Assembly (NCBI GenBank): GCA_024409055.1
Contig: JAKSUL010000009.1
Location: forward strand, 1-39,816
Length of the DNA stretch: 39,816 bases
Direction of reading: 5' to 3'
Origin: Bacilli bacterium
Lineage (GTDB): Bacteria; Bacillota_I; Bacilli_A; RFN20; CAG-826
Under the pieces are notes generated by a model. It made no database searches and had not been told where the DNA came from. It saw nothing but the letters and a program-made list of their open reading frames with translations. Made by a program: the position numbers and the translations under genes. Positions 16,055 to 23,904 of the stretch are shown here, piece after piece. How positions within the stretch are numbered: position 1 is the first letter of the stretch; every line of letters begins with the position of its first letter.

Positions 16055-17878
16055 TTATTCCTTTCCGTGGATCTTGTAGGAATAGGTCTTTAGTTTGTTG
16101 TTGACCCTATCTTCGTTTTCAAGGAAGAAAGCGGAGAGAGTTTGTTTTCCGTTACGAACCTTTTGATTGAGGTCGTCGCTCCAAAGAGTGACCCAGTCCT
16201 TGTTTTCCAAGTAAGACCAGTCGCCGATGTCGGAATCGGAGGCGTATTTGGAAATCAAATCGTAGGATCTGAACGGTTTGTTGGCTTGGTTGATGTATTC
16301 TTCGCTTCCAGCGAATTCTTCGTTGGTCGGAGCTCCGTCATTAGCGGCGCACAAAATCTTTTGGGCGTCTTTAGAGCACCAGTACTGCAAGAACTTAAAG
16401 GCGCTTTCCTTGTGAGCGGAGTTGGCCGGGATGGACCAACCGAGGTTCAAAGAAGAAGTGGTGGATTTTCCGACGATGGAAACACCATTATCTTTGACTA
16501 ACTCGCCGGTGTAGACCTCGCCGCCATAAGTTTCTCCGATGACCTTGAGGTTGCCGGATTCGTCGAGAGAGCCTCCGACGTATTCTCTATATTGATACAT
16601 CTTGGCGACGTTGAATTCTTTGCCTTGTTTGGTCATGGCGTCGTTAAGCAAGTTGACCTGCTCGAAGCCTTCGATGACCATGGCGGTGTCGCCAGCGGTG
16701 AAGTAGTTGATCTTGCTGCCGCCGGTGATTTCGTCTTTGGTCGGGGAAACGCCTAAGCCAGTGGTGGTGGCATCGACTTTGATACCCTTTTTGGTGGTCA
16801 AAGAGACGAATCTAGCGAAAGCGTCGTATTGGGATGGCAAGACGTGGAGTTTAGACATGACTTCGGCGAAGGAGTCGTCGTTTTTATGATCATCGACATA
16901 AACCTTGGAGCGGTAGTTGATGATATCGCCCTTTTTATATGTGTCTTCTCCGATGGTGACCTGGTCGATTGCGACGTAATTCTCCAAATCGGAGCCGAGG
17001 GTGAAGACGTATTTGCCGGTCTCTGGATCGAGATTCATGCAATCGCCGCCGACGGACCATCCGTGCGGGAACCAGTATTCGGTTAAAAGACCGTATTTGC
17101 TCGGAGAGGTCGCGGTCCATTCTTTGGTGAAGTATTTGGAGAGGTATTCGAGCTCGTCCCAGTTCATGGAAATCTCGTTGTTGAAGACTTTGTAGACCGC
17201 AGTTCCGCCTCTACTTTCGGAGGCGACTAATCCTTCGGCTGGGGCAACGCTATATTCGGCATAGCCGTGCGGGGCAAAAGCGGTGCCGTGCTCAGCGTTA
17301 TATGCGGCAAGCTTATCTTCCGGAACGGAGATGATGTTGATTTGGTTCTGTTTGAAGAAGCCTTCGTTGTAATAAAGGAGAGAAACGTCGGCAACCTGCG
17401 GCAAGGCATAAAGGTTTTCGCCTTCGCCACACCATTTGGTTGTTTTGTTGACCCTGAAACGGTTTAAGTTTGTGGCGGAGAAGTCTTCCAAATTCAAGAC
17501 CTTCGAACCATCGCTTTTCTTGGTGATGAGGGTCTCGTTGGCGAACAACTCGTCCAAGTTGGTGAAAAGATTCTTGTCGACATACGTCTTGGTCTTGTCG
17601 TCGTAAGCTCCAAAGATATCGACGTTGGTCGGGGATTTTTCTAAGCTGGTGGATTCGGTGTCGCCGTATTTCCTACCCTTCAAGACGAGGGAAACTCTGA
17701 CGCCGTCAGATTGTCCCTGGCCATCGTTATAGGCCCTAACAGCCTGCTTGACGGCCTCTCCGTTATAAGTGCTTTCGGCGGCCCAGAAAATGACTTTGTC
17801 GCGGCCATCGTTGCTGCCACCGCCGCAGGAGGCCATGGTTCCTGTCAATAAGAGGGCGAATAGAAATTGTTTTTTCAT
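16055..17878 (-). CDS. Extracellular sugar-binding lipoprotein of the ABC importer
   Basis: 607 residues. The lipoprotein signal (MKKQFLFALLLTGTMASC, Cys18) is followed by a family 1 extracellular solute-binding protein: 'DKVIFWAAESTYNGEAVKQA', 'NVDIFGAYDDKT' and the typical late segment 'SLNLGWSIPANSAHKESAFK' with 'FLQYWCSKDAQKIL'. It is clearly longer than the usual ~420 residues. Extra material lies between ~190 and 360, which includes aromatic-rich stretches that could widen the binding cleft for a branched or decorated oligosaccharide (inference). AAGGAG lies 10 bases before ATG. The gene is between the ATPase and the permeases in the importer operon. Confidence 0.92.
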   Translation of the reverse strand: MKKQFLFALLLTGTMASCGGGSNDGRDKVIFWAAESTYNGEAVKQAVRAYNDGQGQSDGVRVSLVLKGRKYGDTESTSLEKSPTNVDIFGAYDDKTKTYVDKNLFTNLDELFANETLITKKSDGSKVLNLEDFSATNLNRFRVNKTTKWCGEGENLYALPQVADVSLLYYNEGFFKQNQINIISVPEDKLAAYNAEHGTAFAPHGYAEYSVAPAEGLVASESRGGTAVYKVFNNEISMNWDELEYLSKYFTKEWTATSPSKYGLLTEYWFPHGWSVGGDCMNLDPETGKYVFTLGSDLENYVAIDQVTIGEDTYKKGDIINYRSKVYVDDHKNDDSFAEVMSKLHVLPSQYDAFARFVSLTTKKGIKVDATTTGLGVSPTKDEITGGSKINYFTAGDTAMVIEGFEQVNLLNDAMTKQGKEFNVAKMYQYREYVGGSLDESGNLKVIGETYGGEVYTGELVKDNGVSIVGKSTTSSLNLGWSIPANSAHKESAFKFLQYWCSKDAQKILCAANDGAPTNEEFAGSEEYINQANKPFRSYDLISKYASDSDIGDWSYLENKDWVTLWSDDLNQKVRNGKQTLSAFFLENEDRVNNKLKTYSYKIHGKE

Positions 17879-17892
17879 TGGATGTGTTCTCC

Positions 17893-19428
17893 TTAAAATT
17901 TGTTCTCTTCTTTGCCGTCTTTTATAACGGACTTAGCTTCCATGATGGAAAGCGTTGTTTCTTTATCGAATAGGTGGATGCCTTCCGGCTGGAGCGAGAT
18001 CGATACCTCATCGCCGACTTTGCTCGACACGCGGTAAGGAACTTTGATGTTGATGTTCTTGTAGCTTGAAGAGGCGTCTTTATCGCCCTCTAAGGTCAAT
18101 TGGGTCTCGTTTCCGAGGTTTTCGACGTCGAGCACCTTGAGGTGTATGCCTTCTTTGGATGAGAGGATGTTTTCGCCCCTAACGCCTAAGACGACGTCGT
18201 GCGTATTTCCGTCTAGATACGAATCGGCGATCTTTCTCATCGACTGAAGCGAGAATTGCATCTTCTCGCCGTCCTCGAACACGAATTCGACGTGCCTTGC
18301 TTCTTTCTTCATCTTTACGTGGAAGAAGTTCATTTGCGGGGTTCCGATGAAACCGGCAACGAAGATGTTGTTCGGGAAATCGAAGAGGTTGGTTGGCGTA
18401 TCGACCTGTTGGATGACGCCTTTATCCATAACGACGATCCTGTCGCCCATCGTCATAGCCTCGATTTGGTCGTGGGTGACGTAGATGAAGGTTGTTTTGA
18501 GTTCTTGGTGTAGACGCGTGATTTCGCTTCTCATGGATACCCTTAATTTAGCGTCCAAGTTGGATAAGGGCTCATCGAGCAAGAAGACTTCTGGATTCCT
18601 GACCAAGGCTCTTCCTAAGGCGACACGCTGTCTTTGTCCGCCTGACATTTCCCTTGGCTTTCTCTTAAGGAGTTCGGTGATGCCGAGGACTTCCGCGGCC
18701 GCCATCGTTTTGCTGTTGATTTCCTCTTTAGGCAAATGGACCTTTTTGGTTTTGGCGATCGAAGGAGTGGCGGTCAAGGTATTGATCTGAGCTTCCTTTT
18801 CTTTTATCGCCTCGTCGCAAACGGCGTTTCCGTTTTTCTTATACTCGGCGATCAGCTTTTTAATCTCGCCTTTGATGGATTTGGCTTTTTCGGCGTTAGC
18901 TTTGTATTCTGGATCTTTTTTGCCGGTGCCTAATTTGCTCTCAATTTCTTTTTCTTCTTTGAGCAACTCTTGGATCTTTTCGTCGAGGTAATAGGTGTCT
19001 TTAATCAACTTGATTTCGTATTTGAGCTGCTTAATTGCCTTTTTATCGACTACCTTAATTTCGTTTCCGTCTTTATCTAGAACCGGAACTTCGTTCAATT
19101 TGTTACGCAAACCGAAGGCGATGTTCTCGTAAGCGCTCATGTGAGGATAAAGGGCGTAATTTTGGAAAACCATCGCGATGTTTCTATCTTTCGCGGGGAT
19201 GTCGTTGACTAAACGGTCTCCTATGTAAAGGTCGCCTCTAGTTATTTCTTCTAGACCGGCGATCATTCTGAGAGTGGTGGATTTTCCGCATCCAGACGGA
19301 CCGACAAAGACGACGAATTCGCCATCTTTGATATCCAAATTAAAATTGGTGACGGCTTGATAAGATGAATTCTTTTTGTCGAAAGAAGAATAAATCTTAA
19401 AAATGTTTTTAAGTTTAAGGTTTGCCAT
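17893..19428 (-). CDS. ugpC: ABC transporter ATPase, UgpC/MsmK type, with long coiled-coil-like insertion
   Basis: 511 residues, against ~370 for normal UgpC/MsmK. Motifs are all present: Walker A 'GPSGCGKST' (43-51), Q-loop Gln89 in '[12 protein letters not shown]', signature '[15 protein letters not shown]' (261-), Walker B '[16 protein letters not shown]' (281-), H-loop His319, and the C-terminal MalK regulatory OB domain (~355-500, with '[10 protein letters not shown]' and '[16 protein letters not shown]'). Between '[11 protein letters not shown]' and '[14 protein letters not shown]' lies an extra segment of ~130 residues (110-238) rich in Lys/Glu and predicted helical, placed in the helical subdomain that contacts the permeases. 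Mycoplasma UgpC homologues are known to be similarly long. AGAGG lies 10 bases before ATG. It is the first gene of the importer sub-operon. Confidence 0.93.
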   Translation of the reverse strand: MANLKLKNIFKIYSSFDKKNSSYQAVTNFNLDIKDGEFVVFVGPSGCGKSTTLRMIAGLEEITRGDLYIGDRLVNDIPAKDRNIAMVFQNYALYPHMSAYENIAFGLRNKLNEVPVLDKDGNEIKVVDKKAIKQLKYEIKLIKDTYYLDEKIQELLKEEKEIESKLGTGKKDPEYKANAEKAKSIKGEIKKLIAEYKKNGNAVCDEAIKEKEAQINTLTATPSIAKTKKVHLPKEEINSKTMAAAEVLGITELLKRKPREMSGGQRQRVALGRALVRNPEVFLLDEPLSNLDAKLRVSMRSEITRLHQELKTTFIYVTHDQIEAMTMGDRIVVMDKGVIQQVDTPTNLFDFPNNIFVAGFIGTPQMNFFHVKMKKEARHVEFVFEDGEKMQFSLQSMRKIADSYLDGNTHDVVLGVRGENILSSKEGIHLKVLDVENLGNETQLTLEGDKDASSSYKNINIKVPYRVSSKVGDEVSISLQPEGIHLFDKETTLSIMEAKSVIKDGKEENKF

Positions 19429-19449
19429 AAGTTATGACCTCTTGAGGTT

Positions 19450-19468
19450 ATATTAAATGCTTTAATAT
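19450..19468. promoter_or_regulatory. Inverted repeat upstream of the importer genes, candidate operator
   Basis: ATATTAAA-TGC-TTTAATAT: perfect 8-bp arms with a 3-bp spacer, 21 bp upstream of the ATPase start codon in the 108-bp gap after the SIS gene. It is not followed by a T run and is AT-only in the arms, so it is a better operator than terminator. The arm resembles the GATATTAA elements next to the AraC gene. Confidence 0.5.
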
Positions 19469-19536
19469 CTTTTTAGTTTTGAATGGGGTGTTTGTGATAA
19501 GAAATAGGTGGTAAATCTTAATTTTCCATTAAAAAC

Positions 19537-20157
19537 CTACTTATTTTTATAAAAATGTTCTTCGATTTTTATGCAGATGTAGTGGTAAATCGGAAGGTGA
19601 TATTCCTGAACCCTGTAGGTTTCCGTAGATGGAGCTTTGATCGTGATGTCGCTATATTGAGAGCACTTCGAATCTTTGCCTCCTGTAAAGCAAATCGTTT
19701 TGAGCCCGATTGCTTTTGCGACTTTGACTGCATTGACGATGTTTTTGGAATTGCCGGAAGTGGAAAGCCCAATGAAAACGTCGTTTTTGCTGCTTGCCCC
19801 ATATCCTAAGACCAATTGGGCGTATACCATAGTCGGGTCAACGTCGTTTGAGAAAGCCGAGATGATCGCGTTAGAGGAAGTTAAGTCGACCGCCGGCAAA
19901 GAACCTTGAAGGTTTTTGATCAAATATTCCCCGTCCTCGTACTTGGATAAAGACTGTTCGATTTCTTCCGGTAGTTCTCTTTTCAAAATGAAGGATTTCA
20001 TCAATTCCCCGACGAGGGGAGATGAATCGGAGGCGCTTCCGCCGTTACCGGCAATAACCAATTTTCCGCCATTGGAATAGCAATCGATGATCGCGTCTAT
20101 GGCGTCGTCGATGTCCTTTTTTATCGGGAGCAATTCGGGATAGTTTTCAAAAAGCAT
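19537..20157 (-). CDS. SIS-domain phosphosugar isomerase (GmhA/DiaA-like)
   Basis: 206 residues with the single SIS domain of the GmhA family: 'GGKLVIAGNGGSASDSS' (phosphosugar loop), 'STSGNSKNIVNAVKVAK' and 'TYRVQEYHLPIYHYICIKIE' near the C-terminus, where GmhA carries its catalytic Glu/His. It is likely a cytoplasmic aldose/ketose isomerase acting on the phosphosugar made by the adjacent ROK kinase. True sedoheptulose-7-phosphate isomerase activity is possible, but there are no heptose biosynthesis genes here. GGAGG lies inside the end of the ROK gene, one base away, so the two are coupled. Confidence 0.85.
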   Translation of the reverse strand: MLFENYPELLPIKKDIDDAIDAIIDCYSNGGKLVIAGNGGSASDSSPLVGELMKSFILKRELPEEIEQSLSKYEDGEYLIKNLQGSLPAVDLTSSNAIISAFSNDVDPTMVYAQLVLGYGASSKNDVFIGLSTSGNSKNIVNAVKVAKAIGLKTICFTGGKDSKCSQYSDITIKAPSTETYRVQEYHLPIYHYICIKIEEHFYKNK

Positions 20158-20158
20158 C

Positions 20159-21046
20159 TTATTTGTCCTCCATTAAGGATGAGTATTCGTCGATCTTTTC
20201 TTGAAGCGAGCAGGGGAGGATCTTGCATGAAGATAGATTCATCGGAAGCGATTCTTTCCTCACGGTTTTCATCATCTTATCCTGCAAAACGTCAATGACT
20301 CTTGGGTAAATTCCCCCAATGGCTATGCATTCGGGATTGAACAAATCGACGCAGGTAGAAACAACTTGGCCTAGGGACGTGGCCACAATCGAGACGATTT
20401 TCTTCGCTTTTTCGTCTCCTTTTCTAGCCAAGTCGAAGATCTCCTTTGCTGACTTCCTCGTCTCAAAATAGCTTAGAGATAAATCAGAGATTCCTCCGCC
20501 TGAAGCAAACGATTCGCTGGAACCTTTTTTGCCGTTTCTGGCGAAATGTCCTTGGCTTTTGATGCGGACATGACCGATTTCTCCGGCTCCGGCATTAGTG
20601 CCTGAATATAAACGCCCGTTTAGTATCAAGCCACATCCCAACCCCGTTCCAAAGGTTATGTAGACAAAGTTCTTCAAGCCTTTTCCGACTCCGTATTTAT
20701 ATTCCGCCAAAGCGCAGGCGTCCGCGTCATTAAGAAGCGAAACGGGCTTCGAATACCTATCATTAAGGAGCTTCACAATCGGGAAGTTATCGAATCCAGG
20801 AAGGTTTGCGGGCTTGTTGATTGTGCCACCAATAGGATCTAGCGGGCCTCCGCAAATAACGGAAATTGAGTCGAAGGTGAAATTACGAGAATCGATGGCC
20901 TCGACGAGCTTTTCATAAGTTTCCGAAGCGGATTCCGGATTTGTTTTTATGTTGATTTTTTCGATGATTTTGATTTCGTTTTCATCGATTTCCGCGAACG
21001 TTACGGCACTTTTGGTTCCACCGATAGCTATTCCTATTCTATGCAT
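20159..21046 (-). CDS. ROK-family sugar kinase lacking the zinc-binding cysteines
   Basis: 295 residues. The N-terminal phosphate loop reads 'IGIAIGGTKSAV', where most ROK kinases have D or E-x-G-G-T-K; here the acidic residue is Ala7. Catalytic Asp lies in 'SLLNDADACALAEYKYG' and the second phosphate motif in 'VYITFGTGLGCGLI'. The substrate-binding 'GAGEIGHV' is present. The usual ROK zinc site (Cys-rich C-x-C-G-x2-G-C) is replaced by 'SQGHFARNGKKGSSESFASG' with no cysteine. It should phosphorylate a hexose or hexosamine released by the GH2/GH3 enzymes; which one is unknown. AAGGAGG precedes the ATG within the last bases of the GH2 fusion gene (13-bp overlap). Confidence 0.88.
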   Translation of the reverse strand: MHRIGIAIGGTKSAVTFAEIDENEIKIIEKINIKTNPESASETYEKLVEAIDSRNFTFDSISVICGGPLDPIGGTINKPANLPGFDNFPIVKLLNDRYSKPVSLLNDADACALAEYKYGVGKGLKNFVYITFGTGLGCGLILNGRLYSGTNAGAGEIGHVRIKSQGHFARNGKKGSSESFASGGGISDLSLSYFETRKSAKEIFDLARKGDEKAKKIVSIVATSLGQVVSTCVDLFNPECIAIGGIYPRVIDVLQDKMMKTVRKESLPMNLSSCKILPCSLQEKIDEYSSLMEDK

Positions 21047-23904
21047 TTGAACCTGCCTCCTTCATATCCATAAAGAGGTCCGACAAGAGATAAGTACTGA
21101 TTTAGGGACGCTCCTTTTATGTTCAAGACGTAGTGGTTAAGACGTTCTTCTTTATCGTCTATCGCGTATTTGACTTCGTAATAAGTCTGATCAGATGTTA
21201 AGGCACACAAGAAGGAATGGACGACCTTATGCGGTTTGACTTTCTTCGAGCCTTTTGCAATAACGACGTTATGGGTTTTATCCACGACTTCGTATTTGAA
21301 CAAGACTTCCTCTTCGCTGGAGTTTACCAAGGCAATCTTAAGGTCTTCGCCTTCTTCAAATATGGTGGCGAGCTGAGGGTTTGAGGCCCTCTTGATGAAT
21401 TCATAGGCCAATTTCTTCGTGAAATCGTAGTCCATGATCGCGTCCGAAATTTGCCACCATCCATCGATTAGGTTCCACCAGATTATTCCGCTTGTGTTTT
21501 TTCTAGCCCTTGTTTTCTCGATGAAATATTTCATGGCCTCGGCTTGGGAAATTTGGCTGGCCAAAGAGAAGTAATGCAAATTCGATATATCGTCTTCGAA
21601 TAATGTTTTAATCTGATCGGACATCAGCTTGATCCTAAAAGCGTAGGGCGAAGAATAATCGTCTCTAACCGAAGTTGCGTGAGCCAAATATTCTTTATTC
21701 GGCAAGCCGTCTTCTTTAAAAATCGGCCAGGTATCTTTGATGAATTTGCTTAAAGTGCGGGGCGAGGGGCAACCGTGATATCCGGTTTCCGAGATGAAAT
21801 AAGGTTCGCTTTTGGCGTAATATTCGCCTCTAAAGTAATCTCTAGGACCCCATAAATGGTCTTCGGGGAGCAAATTAAAGTGACGATACCCTAAAGAATC
21901 TTCGTATGGAGAACTCGGCATATAAGGGATCGTTTGTTTGTTTTTCTTCAAGGCCTTTGGTATGGCGTTTCTAGTTATGGAGTTATCGTTAGGGTTGATC
22001 TTATCTCCAGCCCACTGACAGGCGACGTCGCATTCGTTATCCCCGGCCCAAAGGCAAATGGAGGGGTGATGCGACATCTTTTTGACAATCGAATCGGCCT
22101 CTTGGTATATCTTCTTCTCAAATTCACGGGTTCTAGGATAAATCGCGCATCCCATCATGAAATCCTGCCACACGAAAATTCCGTGTTCATCGCACCATGA
22201 ATAGAACTCGTCGCATTCATAAACTCCGCCGCCCCAGACCCTGATCGCATTGCAGTTGAGGTCATAAACGTGGTGGAGAGCCTTATACATTCTTTCTTTG
22301 TCGATGTGTTTTAAGGCGTCTATCGGTACCCAGTTGGTTCCTAATAGATATACGGGTTCCCCGTTGATGATGAATTGGAAGGTCCCACCCTTATGAATGA
22401 AAGAACTCCTCTTCAATTTGACGTTTCTAAAGCCGACTCTAAAGCATTTGCTGATGGAGGAATCGCCGTCATCTAGACTTATCACCAAAGTGTATAGATT
22501 GGCTTTTCCGTGGTTTCTAATGTTCCACGGAAGTGGGCTGGCGACTTCGAATTTGTTTTCTTTCTCGAGCTCTTTTTCGAAGTGGTATTTTGATTCGCCT
22601 GAAAACAAGTCGATTTTGATGTTCTTGTATCTAGAAACGTCGTCGAAGTGACAACTCACATAGCCGTTTTCACAATCGTAATCGACGTTTAGACGCATCT
22701 TGTCGAATACGCATTCTTCTTCGGATAGATATACCTTTTTCCAGATGCCACCTAATGGTGCGCGAAGGAAAATATCCCATCCAAACGAAGAGGCGCATTT
22801 CCTGATATTAAGAGACTCGTAATTGTATTTATTGGCAAAGCAATAATCGGGAAGCGGGATCTTTTTGCCTTCGCTAACCGCTGGAAGGATATGGACTGTA
22901 AGCTCATTTTCTTCGGCAAGGTTATCCACGATAAAATCGTGTTGAAGGAACATGTTGTCGGTCGTTCCGATAAGTTTTCCGTTTAGATAAACCTCAGAGA
23001 TGGTGTCGATACCCTTAAATGAGAGAACTCCACTTTTCTTGGTGGATTTAAATCTCTTTGAATACCATTGGTGACAGTCTTCGTATTTTTCGTAGTCCCA
23101 GGTATTTGTGGATAAATAAGGATGGCCTTCGATTCCGTTTTTCGACAGTATCTCTTCCATACAAACGGGGAGGTCGACAAGAAAATCCTGACTCCTGAAC
23201 CCGTCTTTTTCGTAATGGAAAGTCCAATCCAAAGATAAGTCGGACGTGCTGAGTATGCTGAGCTTATTCAAGATCCTCTTGGCGATGATCGAGTGCCCTA
23301 AGGCGTTGGGATGAAGACCATCTTTTGTGTATTTTTCTTTGTCTTCGGCTTTTGAAGGATCGATATCGAGTTCGTGATATAGATCGATGCAGTCGAATCC
23401 ATAGATAGAGGCGAAATAGGAAATGAAATTGGCATAGTTTTCAAGCTTATAAGACAATTCGCCTTTGCTCACCATCGGCTTAAGCCTAACGTTAAGTTCT
23501 CTTTTCATCGGCGTGATGAAAATTACCGGCTTATTGCGGTAGTGCTTTTTGATCTTCTCGCAGAGGGTTCTCAATGAGCCGAGGAAGGTGTGGGGAGTAT
23601 TGTCGTCTAACGTTCCGAAAGGGGCGTCGCCATGACCGTAGTCATTGGTTCCGCCGAACACGATCAAAACGTCGGCGTGATGATCCATCTTGTCGAATCT
23701 TTGGAGGAAATCCAAATCATATTGGGGATTTTCCAAATTCGGAGAGATAGATGGGGCGATCGAAGTGCCGCCGACCCCGTAGTTTCTGACTTCATAGCCA
23801 AGCTCTTTTTCGAGTAAGCCGCAAAAGCCTTCTTCGACGGGGAGATAGGCGGCCTCAGTGATCGAATCGCCCAATACGTTGATTACTATGCCGTTTTCTT
23901 TCAT
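21034..23904 (-). CDS. SGNH hydrolase-GH2 fusion (esterase plus beta-mannosidase-like glycosidase)
   Basis: 956 residues, no signal peptide. Residues 1-215 form a complete SGNH/GDSL hydrolase: 'NVLGDSITEAAY' (Ser14), 'NYGVGGTS' (Gly block), 'VFGGTNDYG' (Asn87), 'KDGLHPNALGH' (Asp195/His198). From ~222 a full GH2 protein begins with the family's N-terminal sandwich (DLSLDWTFHYEKDGF, ..., 'YSKRFKSTKKSGVLSFKGID', 'VYLNGKLIG'), the Ig-like middle domain, and the TIM barrel from ~500 ('LLGTNWVPIDA', 'CNAIRVWGGGVYECDEFY', 'SICLWAGDNECD' with acid/base Glu624, 'YFISETGYHG' with nucleophile Glu706). The NAIRVWGGG and W-x-G-x-NE patterns are those of GH2 beta-mannosidases. One polypeptide can thus de-esterify and then trim a glycan in the cytoplasm. 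It starts 1 base into the stop of the CBM9/LamG lipoprotein gene. Confidence 0.9.
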   Translation of the reverse strand: MKENGIVINVLGDSITEAAYLPVEEGFCGLLEKELGYEVRNYGVGGTSIAPSISPNLENPQYDLDFLQRFDKMDHHADVLIVFGGTNDYGHGDAPFGTLDDNTPHTFLGSLRTLCEKIKKHYRNKPVIFITPMKRELNVRLKPMVSKGELSYKLENYANFISYFASIYGFDCIDLYHELDIDPSKAEDKEKYTKDGLHPNALGHSIIAKRILNKLSILSTSDLSLDWTFHYEKDGFRSQDFLVDLPVCMEEILSKNGIEGHPYLSTNTWDYEKYEDCHQWYSKRFKSTKKSGVLSFKGIDTISEVYLNGKLIGTTDNMFLQHDFIVDNLAEENELTVHILPAVSEGKKIPLPDYCFANKYNYESLNIRKCASSFGWDIFLRAPLGGIWKKVYLSEEECVFDKMRLNVDYDCENGYVSCHFDDVSRYKNIKIDLFSGESKYHFEKELEKENKFEVASPLPWNIRNHGKANLYTLVISLDDGDSSISKCFRVGFRNVKLKRSSFIHKGGTFQFIINGEPVYLLGTNWVPIDALKHIDKERMYKALHHVYDLNCNAIRVWGGGVYECDEFYSWCDEHGIFVWQDFMMGCAIYPRTREFEKKIYQEADSIVKKMSHHPSICLWAGDNECDVACQWAGDKINPNDNSITRNAIPKALKKNKQTIPYMPSSPYEDSLGYRHFNLLPEDHLWGPRDYFRGEYYAKSEPYFISETGYHGCPSPRTLSKFIKDTWPIFKEDGLPNKEYLAHATSVRDDYSSPYAFRIKLMSDQIKTLFEDDISNLHYFSLASQISQAEAMKYFIEKTRARKNTSGIIWWNLIDGWWQISDAIMDYDFTKKLAYEFIKRASNPQLATIFEEGEDLKIALVNSSEEEVLFKYEVVDKTHNVVIAKGSKKVKPHKVVHSFLCALTSDQTYYEVKYAIDDKEERLNHYVLNIKGASLNQYLSLVGPLYGYEGGRFKCIE

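Noticed and set aside
17893-19428. Fusion of two genes or frameshift in the ATPase
   Set aside because: The frame is continuous and both flanks align with one UgpC protein; the extra part is an internal insertion.
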